DNA of 64,000 nucleotides from Alnus glutinosa (Eukaryota > Streptophyta > Magnoliopsida > Fagales > Betulaceae), in assembly GCF_958979055.1 (NCBI RefSeq), contig NC_084888.1, positions 32,764,804-32,828,803 of the forward strand, in the 5' to 3' direction. Within the stretch, counting starts at the first letter, position 1, and each line of letters begins with the position of its first letter. Position numbers and translations under genes: made by a program. Below, piece by piece: positions 1-10,366 of the stretch. The notes under the pieces are model-generated. The model was not told the DNA's origin. It saw only the letters and a list, made by a program, of their open reading frames with translations, and made no database searches.

Positions 1-71
1 CACAAGGGACACTCATCCATCTGAGTGTCCCCTGTGAGCCTTTTTTTTAATAAAAATTAGTTTTTTATTAA

Positions 72-241
72 GAGTAATGCTACACATCATCCCTTTGTCC
101 CCCCAAATTGATGTGGCTCTTAAAATCACCATTGAATTTTTGATATATGACTATTAGATTTTGATTCAATGGTGATTTTAAGAGCTACATCAATTTTGGG
201 AGGACAAAAAGAGGACAAGAGGATGATGGGTAGCATTACTC
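72..241. mobile_element. MITE with long inverted repeats (copy 1 of a pair)
   Basis: The two halves are near-perfect inverted repeats, beginning GAGTAATGCTACACATCATC and ending GTAGCATTACTC. No coding capacity is seen. The flanks carry an imperfect 9-bp duplication (63-71 and 242-250, one mismatch). The foldback structure and the 9-10-bp duplications fit a non-autonomous Mutator-type element; the superfamily is inferred. Confidence 0.75.
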
Positions 242-270
242 ATTTATTAAAAAGTTAGCTTTGATGTGAC

Positions 271-441
271 GAGTAATGCTACACACTATCCCCTTGTCCC
301 CCCAAAATTGATGTGGCTCTTAAAATTACCATTGAATTTTTGATATATCACTCTTGAATTTTGATTCAATGGTGATTTTAAGAGCCACATCAATTTTAGG
401 AAGATAAAAAGAGGACAAAGGAATGATGTGTAGCATTACTC
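271..441. mobile_element. MITE, same family as 72-241, with 10-bp target duplication
   Basis: This is a sister of the element at 72-241, in the same orientation and differing by scattered substitutions. It is flanked by an exact direct repeat TTGATGTGAC at 261-270 and 442-451. It folds back on itself almost completely and encodes nothing. Confidence 0.8.
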
Positions 442-499
442 TTGATGTGACATCAAAGCCAACTTTTTAATAAAAAATTATTCTTTTATTATAAATGGG

Positions 500-2352
500 T
501 GATGGGGACGGATGAGTGTCCCCATCAAGCATTTTCCAAAATTCCTCCCCTTTCTCTTTCCCTAAAAAATCTCCCCCCATTTCTGGCGCCGATTTTCCCC
601 CATTTTCGGCGCCGACCACCCCCTCCCTCACTGCCCATCTCCGACCAGCTCTCCATCTTTCTCCCCCGCCGACACACGATCTCTGCCCGTCTCCACCGCC
701 CGCTCCCCCGCTGACCGACCTCCGGCCCTCCGATCAGGTCTCTCTCTCTCTGAGTCTCTCCCCCGCTCGACCCGCGATCTCTCTCAAAGTTATGTATTTA
801 TTTATTCATTAGATTCTCATTTTCGTACTCATTTTGGACATTTTATTTTTGTTTTTGGACATTTGGGTGATCAAAATTTAAAAATTGAATCTTTTATGTC
901 TCGTATGATAGGAGCTAGAATGTAGTAGGAGAATTAACTGAATCTAAGATTTTGATTGGTTACTGAGAATGCAGGAGAAGAAATAAATGAGAAATGATTG
1001 AATCTTATTAGTTGTTGACATATTGGACCTCAGAGAGAAAGGAGTCTGTTAGGCTGAGCTTAATACAACTATCCTGTAATTGATATAAAGCATATGAAAT
1101 AAGGTTTACAAGTCTTTGCTTTGTTGCTACGTGGTTGTCATTTTTTTTTGTCTTTATGAAGTAATGGACTGTTTGCTTGGAGACTTGAAAGAATATGTTT
1201 ACTGCTAGTATTAACATGAGGAGAATACTCAGAATCATTTTTCTCCCAAACTTCTCTCGTTCTAATACCAAATTGAATATGTAAGAACAGAGCGAGAGAA
1301 GTTTGTAAGAGACTTTATTTATGAACCGAAGAAAATAGAGCATTAAGCTATAAAAAACCAGAGTTTGTTGCTTTGACAATACAATATCCGGTTAGTGTTA
1401 AAAGAGTTCGAAAATGCTTTTCATACACTAAACCAAAAATAATTCTGAGTATAAATGGCTCATTGGTAGAGCTAATCATCACTTGGGTTAAGTCCAGACG
1501 GCTCACTATTATGATTGCAGATGATCTAATCTACTATATATTGCTGCATATGATAACCATCAATCCATCACTCTGCATTTTTTCAACAAATCCTCAACAT
1601 CAGAAGCACACTTACATATTACTAAAGATAGCCTGCATTTAGGTATGATTCACAATTAACAAGTCTGGCTATGCACCAGCAAATACAAGCTTGTCAGTGG
1701 TTTGAGGAACTTTATTAATTAGCATCATCTAGATATTCACTTCTATCACCAGCAGAGATAATTAACAAGCACGTACATCCACATGTTCCAAAACAGATAG
1801 CTTCAATGAAGCCACCCATGGACACAAGCTCCATATCTGAACCCAACCTAGCTGGGTAACAATATATTTGACCATCAACTCACAAAATGTGCTAACAAAC
1901 GTACAGCAACCTTGTAGAGATGATGAGAAACAATTGATGACATGGGATAAACTAAGCTTTACACTATTATAACTTTCTTCCAAGGTATAGATGGTATTAT
2001 TCTGACTGATATTTGATTGATTTCCCAGATTGATGTGGTAATTTAGCAGCATGGTATTAGTGAGAAACTGAAATGAAATATATATATATATATAACAGAA
2101 AATAAAATGGTTTAGATCTACATAATCAGCCTCTGTTAATTTATGCATCACCGTTCAACACATCCACAAATTGATCTTTGATCATATATTTTAGTTGGGC
2201 CCCATCCCAAATCCATAGCCAAAGTCATGTCAAATCCATTTAACCAACCTATTAATTTCGAATCAGCCTTAAGTCATTAGTAAACAAGATCCGCATCAAT
2301 TTTGGAGGACAAAAGGAAGACACAAGGGTGAAATGTAGCATTATTCATCCCC

Positions 2353-2386
<34 letters not shown>

Positions 2387-2390
2387 TCTT
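500..2390. other. Intergenic DNA, no gene recognised
   Basis: From about 530 to 790 there is a C-rich, pyrimidine-rich stretch ending in a CT run. It resembles a promoter or 5' leader but leads to no recognisable coding sequence. From 800 to 2280 only AT-rich sequence is seen; the short open frames there have no recognisable motifs. At 2290-2348 lies a fragment like the right end of the MITE family at 72-441. An AT dinucleotide run lies at 2358-2380. Confidence 0.6.
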
Positions 2391-2480
2391 TTATGAATGA
2401 AAATCTTTATAGAACCAAACACCAAAAACAGAATCCCACCAATAGGTACAAGCTCCTCATCTTCTCTATCGATTTGGCAA

Positions 2481-2488
<8 letters not shown>

Positions 2489-2545
<57 letters not shown>
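2489..2545 (+). repeat. CT microsatellite in the putative 5' leader of the Ataxin-10-like gene
   Basis: An uninterrupted CT dinucleotide run of about 28 units. It lies just before a GC-richer stretch that ends at 2689 in a plausible 5' splice site (CTCCG|GTATGTC). The arrangement fits a non-coding first exon of the gene whose start codon is at 5003, with pyrimidine-rich leader sequence. This is inference; transcript data would decide. Confidence 0.6.
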
Positions 2546-2547
<2 letters not shown>

Positions 2548-2689
2548 GCTCTCTGGTCTCTCTTCTCTGTTTTGATGCAGGAATCGTCCTACCTTCAACG
2601 GCTACAAATTTCCCTCTGATTTGATCGGAAATCTGAGAGAAAGAGAGTCAGGGATCGGACGGCACTTGATCTCCTGATTCTCTCCGGTA

Positions 2690-4990
2690 TGTCAATCACA
2701 ATAAACCCTATTACAGTTTTGATTCTTTTAATTCATTGTTCAAGCTCATCCTAACATACGGGTAGATCTTCATTGCCTATAGTTTGAGAGCAGCACTTGC
2801 TTATGCTCTGTTGTTGAAGCCCAATTGGTCAAAACTATTAGGGCTTTCTGGGTTTTGCATCAGCCTCTTTAGGTCTGTAGGGGCACGATTTGTTGACCAC
2901 CTGATTGGGTTAAACATGATAGCTAGGTCACTGCTTACTGGTTTGGTTAAATGGTTGAATTGATGATGAAGCTTTTTTGTTTTCAATTCGATTTGCCATA
3001 AATGTTTTCATCACATTCAGCACCTTTCTTTGGCATTGCGCATATTGAACCCCGCTCTTAACTGTTATTGCAGTATGATGTGCTACTGATACCAACTAGG
3101 CCTTATTTTTTAGTAGTCTCAGAACAGGTTTTCTCCATAGCGGTGTTGATATAGTTATTATTTTCAGCATCGAATAGCGAGTCCATAAAGATGAATAAGG
3201 CAACTGTTCGATTTATTCCCCAAAACGAGTCATAGGTTACCCTGGCAGTGAGTTCGAATGAGAAGAGTTACATACAAAACCAAAAAACAGAACTAGAACA
3301 TTAAACTCCCCATGTTAACCTGGTTCAGTGCTCTTCTCCTTAGTTTTAATTTGTCATTTATCTATAGAGCACTTTGTTTATGGGGAACAAGAAATGCACA
3401 AAACACATGGGCCAACAGCTTGAACTGGTCACTTTACCTGCAAAAATGCATTTGATTGGTGACCAAGGACCTAAACATAATTGCTTTCCTGACCTGATTT
3501 TAACTAAAAGACAATATGGTTTCAATTCTTTCTAGGCAAAAATGAATGCATAAGATTTAAAACTACTGTATATTTCACTTGTAATGTTTCATTGTCCTTT
3601 CATTACATCACTTGTAATGTTTGGAAGTGCCAGTTGCATATATCATTCAAAGATGTGGAAAGGTGGAGTTTAATTTTCGTAGGTCGTTCATTTGAGCCTA
3701 TATGTTAAGTGATATAATTTTACCTCTTTAAAAATTCTGCCAAAAATGCTGATTTGTTCATTACTACTAAGTCACTGTTAGAAAAATGGTCGTTTGAGAA
3801 AAAATGACCGTTTTAACAAAACGACCATTGACAAATATGACCTTTTGAAAAGAAAGGATAGTCAAAAAATATGATAATGAAAAAAGTAATAAAAAAGAAT
3901 AAAGAAAGAATAGATAATCGGATGTATGGTGTCTTTTAAAACCCATTAGCTAAACTAGATAAAGTGGGTTTTTGTTAGTTATTTTAGATTGAGATATACA
4001 TAATTGGATGGGAATGCTCTTTTTACACATCTCTTATACTACGTGGGTCTCACAGATTCAATGAAAAATTAAAAAAAAAAAATGTAAGAGAATAAATTTC
4101 TCTTTTTGGTCATATTCCTTGAAGTTGTACTCTATGTTAAACTCTTGCTCGTAATCTTGTTTTCCGCATCCCTTCCCCTGTTTTGATCAGGAAAAAAGAA
4201 AAGAAAAAAACAGCACCCTTCCTCCACAAATAAACACAATCGCAGATTCGCACAACACAACTATCGCAGCCTCCACATGCACAGCTACCCACCACCACTT
4301 CCAGCCTTCGCCACAACCGGAGAGAACGCCGTACTGACTGCCGTCCCTGTACTCAGCCCAGTGACACTTAGGCTTCAATGTTGCAGCGCCGCGCAATCCA
4401 CCGTCAGCCTCGCACGACGGTCAAGACCACTGACCAGCACCCTCATCAACGTGACAGCAATCACAAACACCCACGCAGGGCGGAGAGCAAAAACCCAGCT
4501 TTCACACAACCTCTGCACAGGTAAATCACTCAAGAACGCTCACTGCCCGTTACAGAAAAAACACCCCAAAAAAGAACCGCTCTGATACCAGAAGGTAAGA
4601 ACCGTAGTTCTTATCAACTAAAATCAGAGAAAACGAAAGATGAAGATTAATCCTAACCTTGTAAGGAAAAGACTTATTAATGTAATAGCTTAATAATAAA
4701 AGCTAATTTGAGGGTTCCTAAATTTTGGCGTTGAATGTTATAAAATTTTATACTTTTACGTAAAGGTTTTCGCGAGTAAATGAATATAAATACTGGATTT
4801 TGTTGAATTCATGGATTTCTTATTACTGGTTGTTATCTAATATGGTTATGCATGCTTTTCTTTATCTGTTTTGGCACTGGTTTATAATCTATTGCGTACT
4901 AATTGATATTTAATTCTTATTGAAAACATCAATTAGTCGCTGAAAGACTCTGTTTTGGTATCTATGTAAATCATTGTAGATAGTGTTTTT
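2690..4990 (+). other. Putative 5'-leader intron of the Ataxin-10-like gene, with transposon debris
   Basis: If 2460-2689 is a leader exon, this stretch is its intron, with a possible acceptor close to the start codon (for example after 4978). It holds a MITE-like segment at about 3775-4020 that ends GGGAATGCTCTTTT and contains internal inverted repeats. It also holds a copia-like scrap around 4180-4700. No coding sequence is recognised. Confidence 0.4.
4180..4700 (-). mobile_element. Possible remnant of a copia-type LTR element (leader, primer site, LTR end)
   Basis: At 4581-4592 the minus strand reads TGGTATCAGAGC, the initiator-Met tRNA primer-binding motif of plant copia elements; the same motif lies beside the right LTR of the intact-looking element at 14486-19896. 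GC-richer sequence on its leader side (4190-4580) has no long frame. I cannot see a second LTR, so this is at most a relic. Confidence 0.35.
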
Positions 4991-5002
4991 GTGAAGTAAT
5001 TA

Positions 5003-6580
5003 ATGGACGGGGATGCATCATTGTTGGAGTTATCTCTTCCGCGAGATGTTCTCTTGCCATTGTTTAGTGCTTCCAACTTATCTTCCTTGGAAGAAGCCTT
5101 AGAAAATCTTATAGAAGCTTCTAGAACTGATGTTGGCCGCAAGGACCTTGCTTCCAAGAACATCCTGCCAACAGTTCTTCAGCTCAGTCGTTCTCTCCCT
5201 TGCCCTTCTGCTCATCACCTTCTCATATCATCTTTAAAGCTCATCAGAAATCTGTGCGCGGGAGAAGTTGCAAATCAGGACGCTTTTATCGAACGAAATG
5301 GAGTTGGTGTTGTTTTGAATGTTTTGAGGTCTGCTGCAGCTTTGCCCCATCAGAATTATGGGATTGTGCGAATGGGGTTGCAGGTTTTAGCGAATGTTTC
5401 TTTGGCTGGAGAAGAACATCAGCGTGCTATTTGGCATTGCTTCTTTCCGGAGGAGTTTGCTGCTCTCGCGAGAGTCCAAAGCAGGGAGACTTATGATCCG
5501 TTGTGTATGGTTATTTATTCCTGTTGTGATGGAAGCACGGGACTGGTCACAGAGCTTTGCAGTGATGTTGGGTGGCCTGTTGTGGAGGAAATTGTACGGA
5601 CTGCATCTGCTGGTAATTTGGAGCTGTTTGTGCTTGTTTGTTTGTTACATTTCTTTTTGTTTGAACTAATTTTCTGTGTGTTCTCTGGTTTCTATCTTAT
5701 AGTTGGATTTGGAGAGGATTGGTTGAAGTTGATCCTTTCTAGAATTTGCTTAGAAGAACCTTACTTCCCTCGATTCTTCTCTAAATTAAGCCTTGTCGAT
5801 GATTCTAAAATTGGTGAAGATATTGGATTTGGAGATGGTCTTTTCTTGTCAGAACAAGCATTTCTTCTGAGAGTTGTATCAGAGATCTTGAATGAGCGGC
5901 TTAATGAGATTACTTTTCCCAATGATTTTGCTTTATTTGTTTTTGGGATATTCAAGAGATCTGTTGGGGTTAGTAATTCTGTTTCGAGATGCAAGTCTGG
6001 TCTTCCAACAGGCTCTACGGCAATAGATGTTCTTGGATACTCGCTAACCATTTTGAGAGATATTTGTGCATGCAATAGTGAGGGAGGCTTGAAGGAGGAG
6101 GATTCAGTGGATGCTGTCGATGTGCTAGTATCCTCTGGACTCATAGAATTGCTTTTATGCTTGCTTGGCGAGCTTGAGCCCCCAGCTACGATAAGGAAAG
6201 CCCTCAAACAGGGCGAGAACAGAGAGGGAACAAGTTCTTATTCATCAAAGCCTTGTCATTACAGAGGATTTAGGAGGGACATTGTTGCAGTCATTGGCAA
6301 TTGTGCATATGGAAGGAAACATGTTCAAGATCAAATTAGACAAAAGAATGGGATTCTTCTGCTCTTACAACAGTGTGTTATTGATGAAGACAATCCCTTC
6401 TTGAGGGAATGGGGCATATGGTGTGTGAGGAATTGTTTGGAACGGAACGCAGAAAATCAACAAGCAGTAGCAGAATTGGAGCTTCACGGATCTGTTGATG
6501 TGCCTGAATTAACTAGACTTGGTCTCCGAGTGGAGGTGGATCCAAATACTCAACGTGCAAAGCTTGTAAATGTCTCATGA
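5003..6580 (+). CDS. MEE50: Ataxin-10 domain / ARM-repeat protein (MEE50-like)
   Basis: The protein is all-helical and ARM-repeat-like. Its C-terminal 100 residues carry the Ataxin-10 domain signature, with stretches such as FRRDIVAVIGNCAYGRKHVQ, DEDNPFLREWGIWCVRNCLE and LTRLGLRVEVD before the stop. The plant family member MEE50 is known from an Arabidopsis maternal-effect embryo-arrest mutant; the biochemical role is poorly known. The genomic frame is open for 525 codons, but 5613-5702 has the look of a 90-bp in-frame intron (phase 1, GTAATT...TTATAG) encoding an out-of-place hydrophobic run. The preferred model is join(5003-5612, 5703-6580), 495 aa, close to my recollection of the family length. 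The start codon follows a stop-rich leader and opens MDGDASLLELSLP. The 3' UTR probably extends to about 6960 (AATAAA at 6950-6955). Confidence 0.88.
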   Translation: MDGDASLLELSLPRDVLLPLFSASNLSSLEEALENLIEASRTDVGRKDLASKNILPTVLQLSRSLPCPSAHHLLISSLKLIRNLCAGEVANQDAFIERNGVGVVLNVLRSAAALPHQNYGIVRMGLQVLANVSLAGEEHQRAIWHCFFPEEFAALARVQSRETYDPLCMVIYSCCDGSTGLVTELCSDVGWPVVEEIVRTASAGNLELFVLVCLLHFFLFELIFCVFSGFYLIVGFGEDWLKLILSRICLEEPYFPRFFSKLSLVDDSKIGEDIGFGDGLFLSEQAFLLRVVSEILNERLNEITFPNDFALFVFGIFKRSVGVSNSVSRCKSGLPTGSTAIDVLGYSLTILRDICACNSEGGLKEEDSVDAVDVLVSSGLIELLLCLLGELEPPATIRKALKQGENREGTSSYSSKPCHYRGFRRDIVAVIGNCAYGRKHVQDQIRQKNGILLLLQQCVIDEDNPFLREWGIWCVRNCLERNAENQQAVAELELHGSVDVPELTRLGLRVEVDPNTQRAKLVNVS

Positions 6581-7574
6581 TGAAGTTTCATGCTGCAAAA
6601 GAGCTAGTAGCCTTTTTCTTTTAGTGAGAAGGTTGGCAATAGGATATAATTAGAGCATACGGGTCTATAGAATTTCTTCTTTATCAAATGTTGACCCAAA
6701 AGGTTAATTTTTTTTTTTTTTTTTTAGGGTTTTGGGGTACTATTTTCATTGTATTCTGAGATCTATAGAGGAACAGGTGCTTTACTTCTTTTTTTCACAA
6801 ACGGGGAGCTATATTGCAGGAATTCTATATTGATGATCATCCTTGTACTTGCCTCTTTATCTCTTCCTCTCAGGTTGTCGGTAGGAGTAATGTTTTCTGT
6901 TGTAGAGGAGTTGTACTCCTCAGTTTGTGTATTTGTACCTTCTGCTTCTAATAAAAATGTGGGTTTTCTTTATAATTTCTTTTCCTTGTTAGACTAAAGC
7001 TATTTGAATTAAAAATCACGAGTTGCATGGGGGAACAAGGAAAGCGTACAATTTAGATAAAGCCGATAGAAGAGAATATCAAAATAATATGATGTACATG
7101 GACATGGGATTGTGCCAAACACATCAAATAACAAAATCACAGGTACCCAGAAAGGGAAGTTGAAACAGAAAAAAGAGGAAAGAAAAGAAAGAAAACTCCC
7201 CTCCAATAGGACCATGTTGTTGAGATTTTATGAAAATTTCTCATCAAGTAAAGATGCTATTAACATCAAAGATCAAGTATGTATAGCAAGTATCCTACCT
7301 GCATAATATTTTTCAAAATTGTTTATATAACATATAAGTTATTTAATGCGTTTGGAAAGGCCATGTGAATAAGGCCACTCCAAAAACAAAAATCAGCCGT
7401 GTAAATTCAATTAATAATTTGTATGATTAAAAGGAGGCCAGCCAGTAAGAACTGACCTCGCAGCTCTACATATTGTAGAGCAATTTGAATTACCATGGTT
7501 TTCCCTGTGAGCAATTTGAATTACTATAACAGGTAATGGTCGTACTACCTTACCATAATTTTGGTTTACAACAG
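6581..7574 (+). other. 3' UTR of the Ataxin-10-like gene, then intergenic repeat
   Basis: A T run at 6707-6725 and an AATAAA at 6950-6955 fit the transcript end. From about 7014 to 7345 begins a segment with a diverged second copy at 11338-11680 (listed separately). From 7346 to 7574 nothing is recognised apart from a splice-acceptor-like TTTACAACAG just before the thioredoxin exon. Confidence 0.5.
7014..7345. repeat. Dispersed direct repeat, copy A (copy B at 11338-11680)
   Basis: About 330 bp match the later copy in the same order and orientation, with small indels and a longer A run in copy B. Shared landmarks are GGAACAAGGAAAG, AAGCCGATAGAAGAGAATAT and TTTTTCAAAATTGTTTATAT. No coding potential or terminal structure is evident, so I cannot say whether it is a transposon piece or a segmental duplication. 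Confidence 0.8.
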
Positions 7575-7930
7575 GGGATCAAGTTATTGGTATTCGCTCT
7601 CTTAGTGAACTGGATGCGCGGTTGGATGCTGCTTCAAAGACATCTCGCCTGGCAATCCTGTACTTCTATAAAACTCATCGATGCCGTTTCACTTCTCCTC
7701 TCTACACAAGCTTATCTGGGAAGTACCCGAAAGTTGTTTTCTTGAAAGTTGACATAGCTGAGGCCACGGACGTGGCTGCTCGCTGGAATATTCGTAGTGC
7801 TCCGTACTTTTTCTTTTTTAAAAATGGTGAGGTGGTGGACAAGGTTGTTGGAGTAGGAGGCAACGAAGATATACTTAAAAGGAAGGCCGGCCACGCGGTG
7901 GTCGGGGAGCTGGCCGGTGATGCAGTATTA

Positions 7931-7966
<36 letters not shown>

Positions 7967-7981
7967 ATACAGAGAGAGTGA
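7575..7981 (+). pseudogene. Isolated terminal exon of a TPR-thioredoxin (TDX)-like gene, active site lost
   Basis: After a good acceptor (TTTACAACAG) the frame reads a thioredoxin fold: IRSLSELDARLDAASK, then LAILYFYKTH, SPLYTSLSGKYPKVVFLKVD, DVAARWNIRSAPYFFFFKNG and VDKVVGVGG. The wording is that of the C-terminal domain of plant TDX (HIP-like TPR-thioredoxin), a cytosolic disulfide reductase and holdase. The WCGPC active site is replaced by HRC: two residues and the first cysteine are gone without a frameshift, and the conserved cis-Pro context V/T-P has become SAPYF. No TPR exons lie upstream. The frame runs on into a GA microsatellite (a run of Glu-Arg residues) and stops at 7981, giving an unrelated tail in place of the family's usual end. 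It is a gene fragment, probably not redox active even if expressed. Confidence 0.75.
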
Positions 7982-8008
7982 GAGAGAACACACCGTGAGA
8001 GAGAGAGA
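7934..8008 (+). repeat. GA microsatellite
   Basis: Interrupted GA dinucleotide runs span the end of the thioredoxin fragment and continue past its stop codon. Within the open frame they encode alternating Glu and Arg. Confidence 0.85.
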
Positions 8009-8069
8009 GAACACGTACGCGTGCAGTATTTAACGAAATTTTTTTTCCCTTTTCAAATATTTAAATATA

Positions 8070-8101
<32 letters not shown>

Positions 8102-8272
8102 TATGTTTGAAAGTAATGGTCAGGTGGCGCGCGGGACAATTCCCGCGTGCCTACCTACACAAATTCTGGCCACGTGGCCAATTCTCTTATACATATACAT
8201 ATATATATTTTTTATCAATAGTGTACAAAACCTTAATAAAATTTGTTTTTATTAATATATATTTGATAAAAA

Positions 8273-8309
8273 CAATTGGCCACGTGTATTAAATACACGT
8301 GGCCAATTG
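8273..8309. promoter_or_regulatory. Perfect 37-bp palindrome with two G-boxes
   Basis: Two 18-bp arms, CAATTGGCCACGTGTATT and its exact reverse complement, are separated by a single base. Each arm contains CACGTG, the core bound by plant bZIP and bHLH factors. Related pieces (GGCCACGTGGCCAATT at 8167-8182 and several GGCCAATTGG at 8301-8343) surround it. No gene start is identified nearby, so regulatory function is only a possibility; a cruciform-prone transposon end is an alternative. Confidence 0.6.
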
Positions 8310-9445
8310 GACGCATGTAAAAAATAAATGCGGCCAATTGGCCGCGTGTAAAAATACGAGCTTGCATTCCTTTCTTTCCCTTCGCTTGAACCACCAATAT
8401 GTGCTTCTGCCTCTGCTGAGGCTTCTTGGTCGTTCTCCCACAAGAGAAGAGTGATTGCTTGACCAACCCATATATCTTCGTTTGTCCTTGAATTCAATAA
8501 GGGAAGCCGAACCAGCGCGTTCAGAGACATACCCACCTCCATTTTTTACTCTGCAAGCCGAACCAAGGCGGAGTTGAAGAAGAAGAAAATGGAAGAAGAG
8601 AAGGGCGGCAGCGTGGCACGGTGAGGCTGAAGGAAAAAACCAAAAAAGAAACAAGTTACTAAAGTTAGGGTTTTCACTTTTCCGGTTTTGTCATTTGTGA
8701 CTTTGTGTTTTGATTTCTGTTACAGATCATTCTCGAATCCCAATTTCCCATTCCCTTTTTTTTTTTTTCCTTTTTTAAAAAAAGAGTTGAATGTTAATCG
8801 TGTCTGGCGGGTCACTCGACCCGCCAGACCAAAATAAACAGGTCGGTCTGTTTATGACTTAAACACGTTTAAGATAGATCCAAACCCGCTAATTTCGTGT
8901 CGGGTTGTCAAGTCGTGTCAAAATTGCCAGCCCTAGTTTAGATACTTAGATTTTGATTTTTAAATCTCATACCCTTCAGATTTAAAAATCAATTTTATTT
9001 TTTTATTTTTTTACAAATAATAATTTTATTTGGGAGGGGTTGGTGCTCTACCTGCTGATACTTGCAACATTAAAATATGCCTTGTTCCCTTTGCAGCATT
9101 CATAGGTATAGAAGATATGTTTGTAACCAAGCTCGAACAGTGCTGTGTCCTTAATAATCTTTAATGGATCATATTGCTGTGCGTGCAATTTATTGATGCT
9201 TATCAGTGTCTCTTTCTTCTCCCAAAACAACAATAGTAAGCGATTTTGCCTGCCCCATGCATTTAGAGACATGCGATGGTTTGTTGCTTTGTTCAAAGAA
9301 AACAGGAATAGGCAGGGAAGTTAATTACAAGAGGAGCTAGAGGATGAAAATCTAATACCTATAGAGACACATAATCGAAAGATTTCTAACCATTATAAAT
9401 TATTCAAGGCATATTTGATGTTTCTTTTATGGATATTAATTTAGT
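8310..9445. other. Intergenic region with a hAT-like element end
   Basis: From about 8805 to 8935 lies a segment with a hairpin (GGCGGGTCACTCGACCCGCC) that ends TTGCCAGCCCTA, which reads on the other strand as the TAGGGCTGGCAA terminus common in plant hAT elements. The other end is not visible. From 8936 to 9445 the DNA is AT-rich with no recognised coding sequence. Confidence 0.4.
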
Positions 9446-9460
9446 AATGATTTTAAGCCG

Positions 9461-10366
9461 GTGCTTTGGGGTGCAAGATTTGCTAGCTCCGTTTGTTTCG
9501 GTGTAAATTGTTTTCGTCGTAAAATGGAACGTAAGGGAGTCTTTACAGTTGATACCGATTGGAATAATTTTGTGAGACTAATACAAAGTAGATTTGGGCA
9601 TCATTGTGAAGCAGAACAAAAGTTGCAGAATTATCAGAATCAACATGAAATTTCAGTGGAACAAAGAAAATTCAAGGATTTTCAAGAACCTGAAATTTTG
9701 GAAGAAGGCAGAAACGTAATATCTGAAGAAAGAAAGACAATCGAAAAGTTAGAAGTTTCCGGTGTTCCAGAATATCTTCAAGAACCTGAAGAGAACGCAT
9801 ATGTGGCTTCCGATCCTCAAGTGGAATCAGTTGAAGAAGAAATTCCAGAACACAAAGATCAGAGTTTCTTGGAAAAGAATAAGCAGATCACGACTTTACC
9901 TATTCCATTAGGAGGTGTTGTCGATCAAAGGGCAGAGAGCTTCATAGATCTCAACCCGAAGGGTGTTCTACAAGATGTTATAGAAAAATCCATTACAGAT
10001 TTGTCCACGGCAGTTAGGGCAATGGAAGAATGGCCTCTGATGAAGGAGAGGAAGCAAAAGAAGCCGATTAAGATTTTGAGCTCATTCGGTGTCGACAACG
10101 CGCAAAATCAAGAAGTCCAGAAATCAAGAATGGATCAAGATATCAAGAAAGAAGATATGCGGCAGCAAGATGACGGTAAATTTTTTGATGAAAAGCTAAA
10201 AAGAAATTTAGAGGATGGTATTTTTTTCTTTTGGTGTAGCAAATGGAGTTTTGATCCAGGAATCACGAATTGTTTTGCCGACATCAATCACTCCTTCAAC
10301 TTTGAGCTTCTTTGTGTTTCAGTCCTTGAAGGAAGATTGGGTGATTTTTGTTATGTGGAAGCATAG
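9461..10366 (+). CDS. 301-codon hydrophilic open frame of unknown function, likely retroelement-derived
   Basis: I do not recognise this protein. It is very rich in Glu, Gln and Lys. Near the start it has an aromatic motif (WNNFVRLIQSRFGHH), in the middle a repeated proline-glutamate pattern (FQEPEILEE, LQEPEE), and later WPLMKERKQKKPIKILSSFG. After about residue 255 composition changes and the frame is probably read by chance. A more natural start may be the methionine at 9523 (MERKGVF). Its place inside gypsy-like sequence suggests gag-like or accessory retroelement coding sequence. A host gene fragment is not excluded. Confidence 0.35.
   Translation: MLWGARFASSVCFGVNCFRRKMERKGVFTVDTDWNNFVRLIQSRFGHHCEAEQKLQNYQNQHEISVEQRKFKDFQEPEILEEGRNVISEERKTIEKLEVSGVPEYLQEPEENAYVASDPQVESVEEEIPEHKDQSFLEKNKQITTLPIPLGGVVDQRAESFIDLNPKGVLQDVIEKSITDLSTAVRAMEEWPLMKERKQKKPIKILSSFGVDNAQNQEVQKSRMDQDIKKEDMRQQDDGKFFDEKLKRNLEDGIFFFWCSKWSFDPGITNCFADINHSFNFELLCVSVLEGRLGDFCYVEA

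Noticed and set aside
1008-2151. Several frames of 90-130 codons at 1.0-2.2 kb
   Set aside because: Composition is that of AT-rich non-coding DNA, the frames overlap on both strands, and no motif is recognised.
2393-2624. Overlapping open frames rich in Ser-Leu or Arg-Glu around 2.4-2.6 kb
   Set aside because: They are translations of the CT microsatellite on both strands.
5003-6580. Annotating the Ataxin-10-like gene as one 525-codon exon
   Set aside because: The 30 residues from 5613 to 5702 are hydrophobic, bounded by good splice signals and out of character with the ARM-repeat context; a 90-bp intron is more likely.
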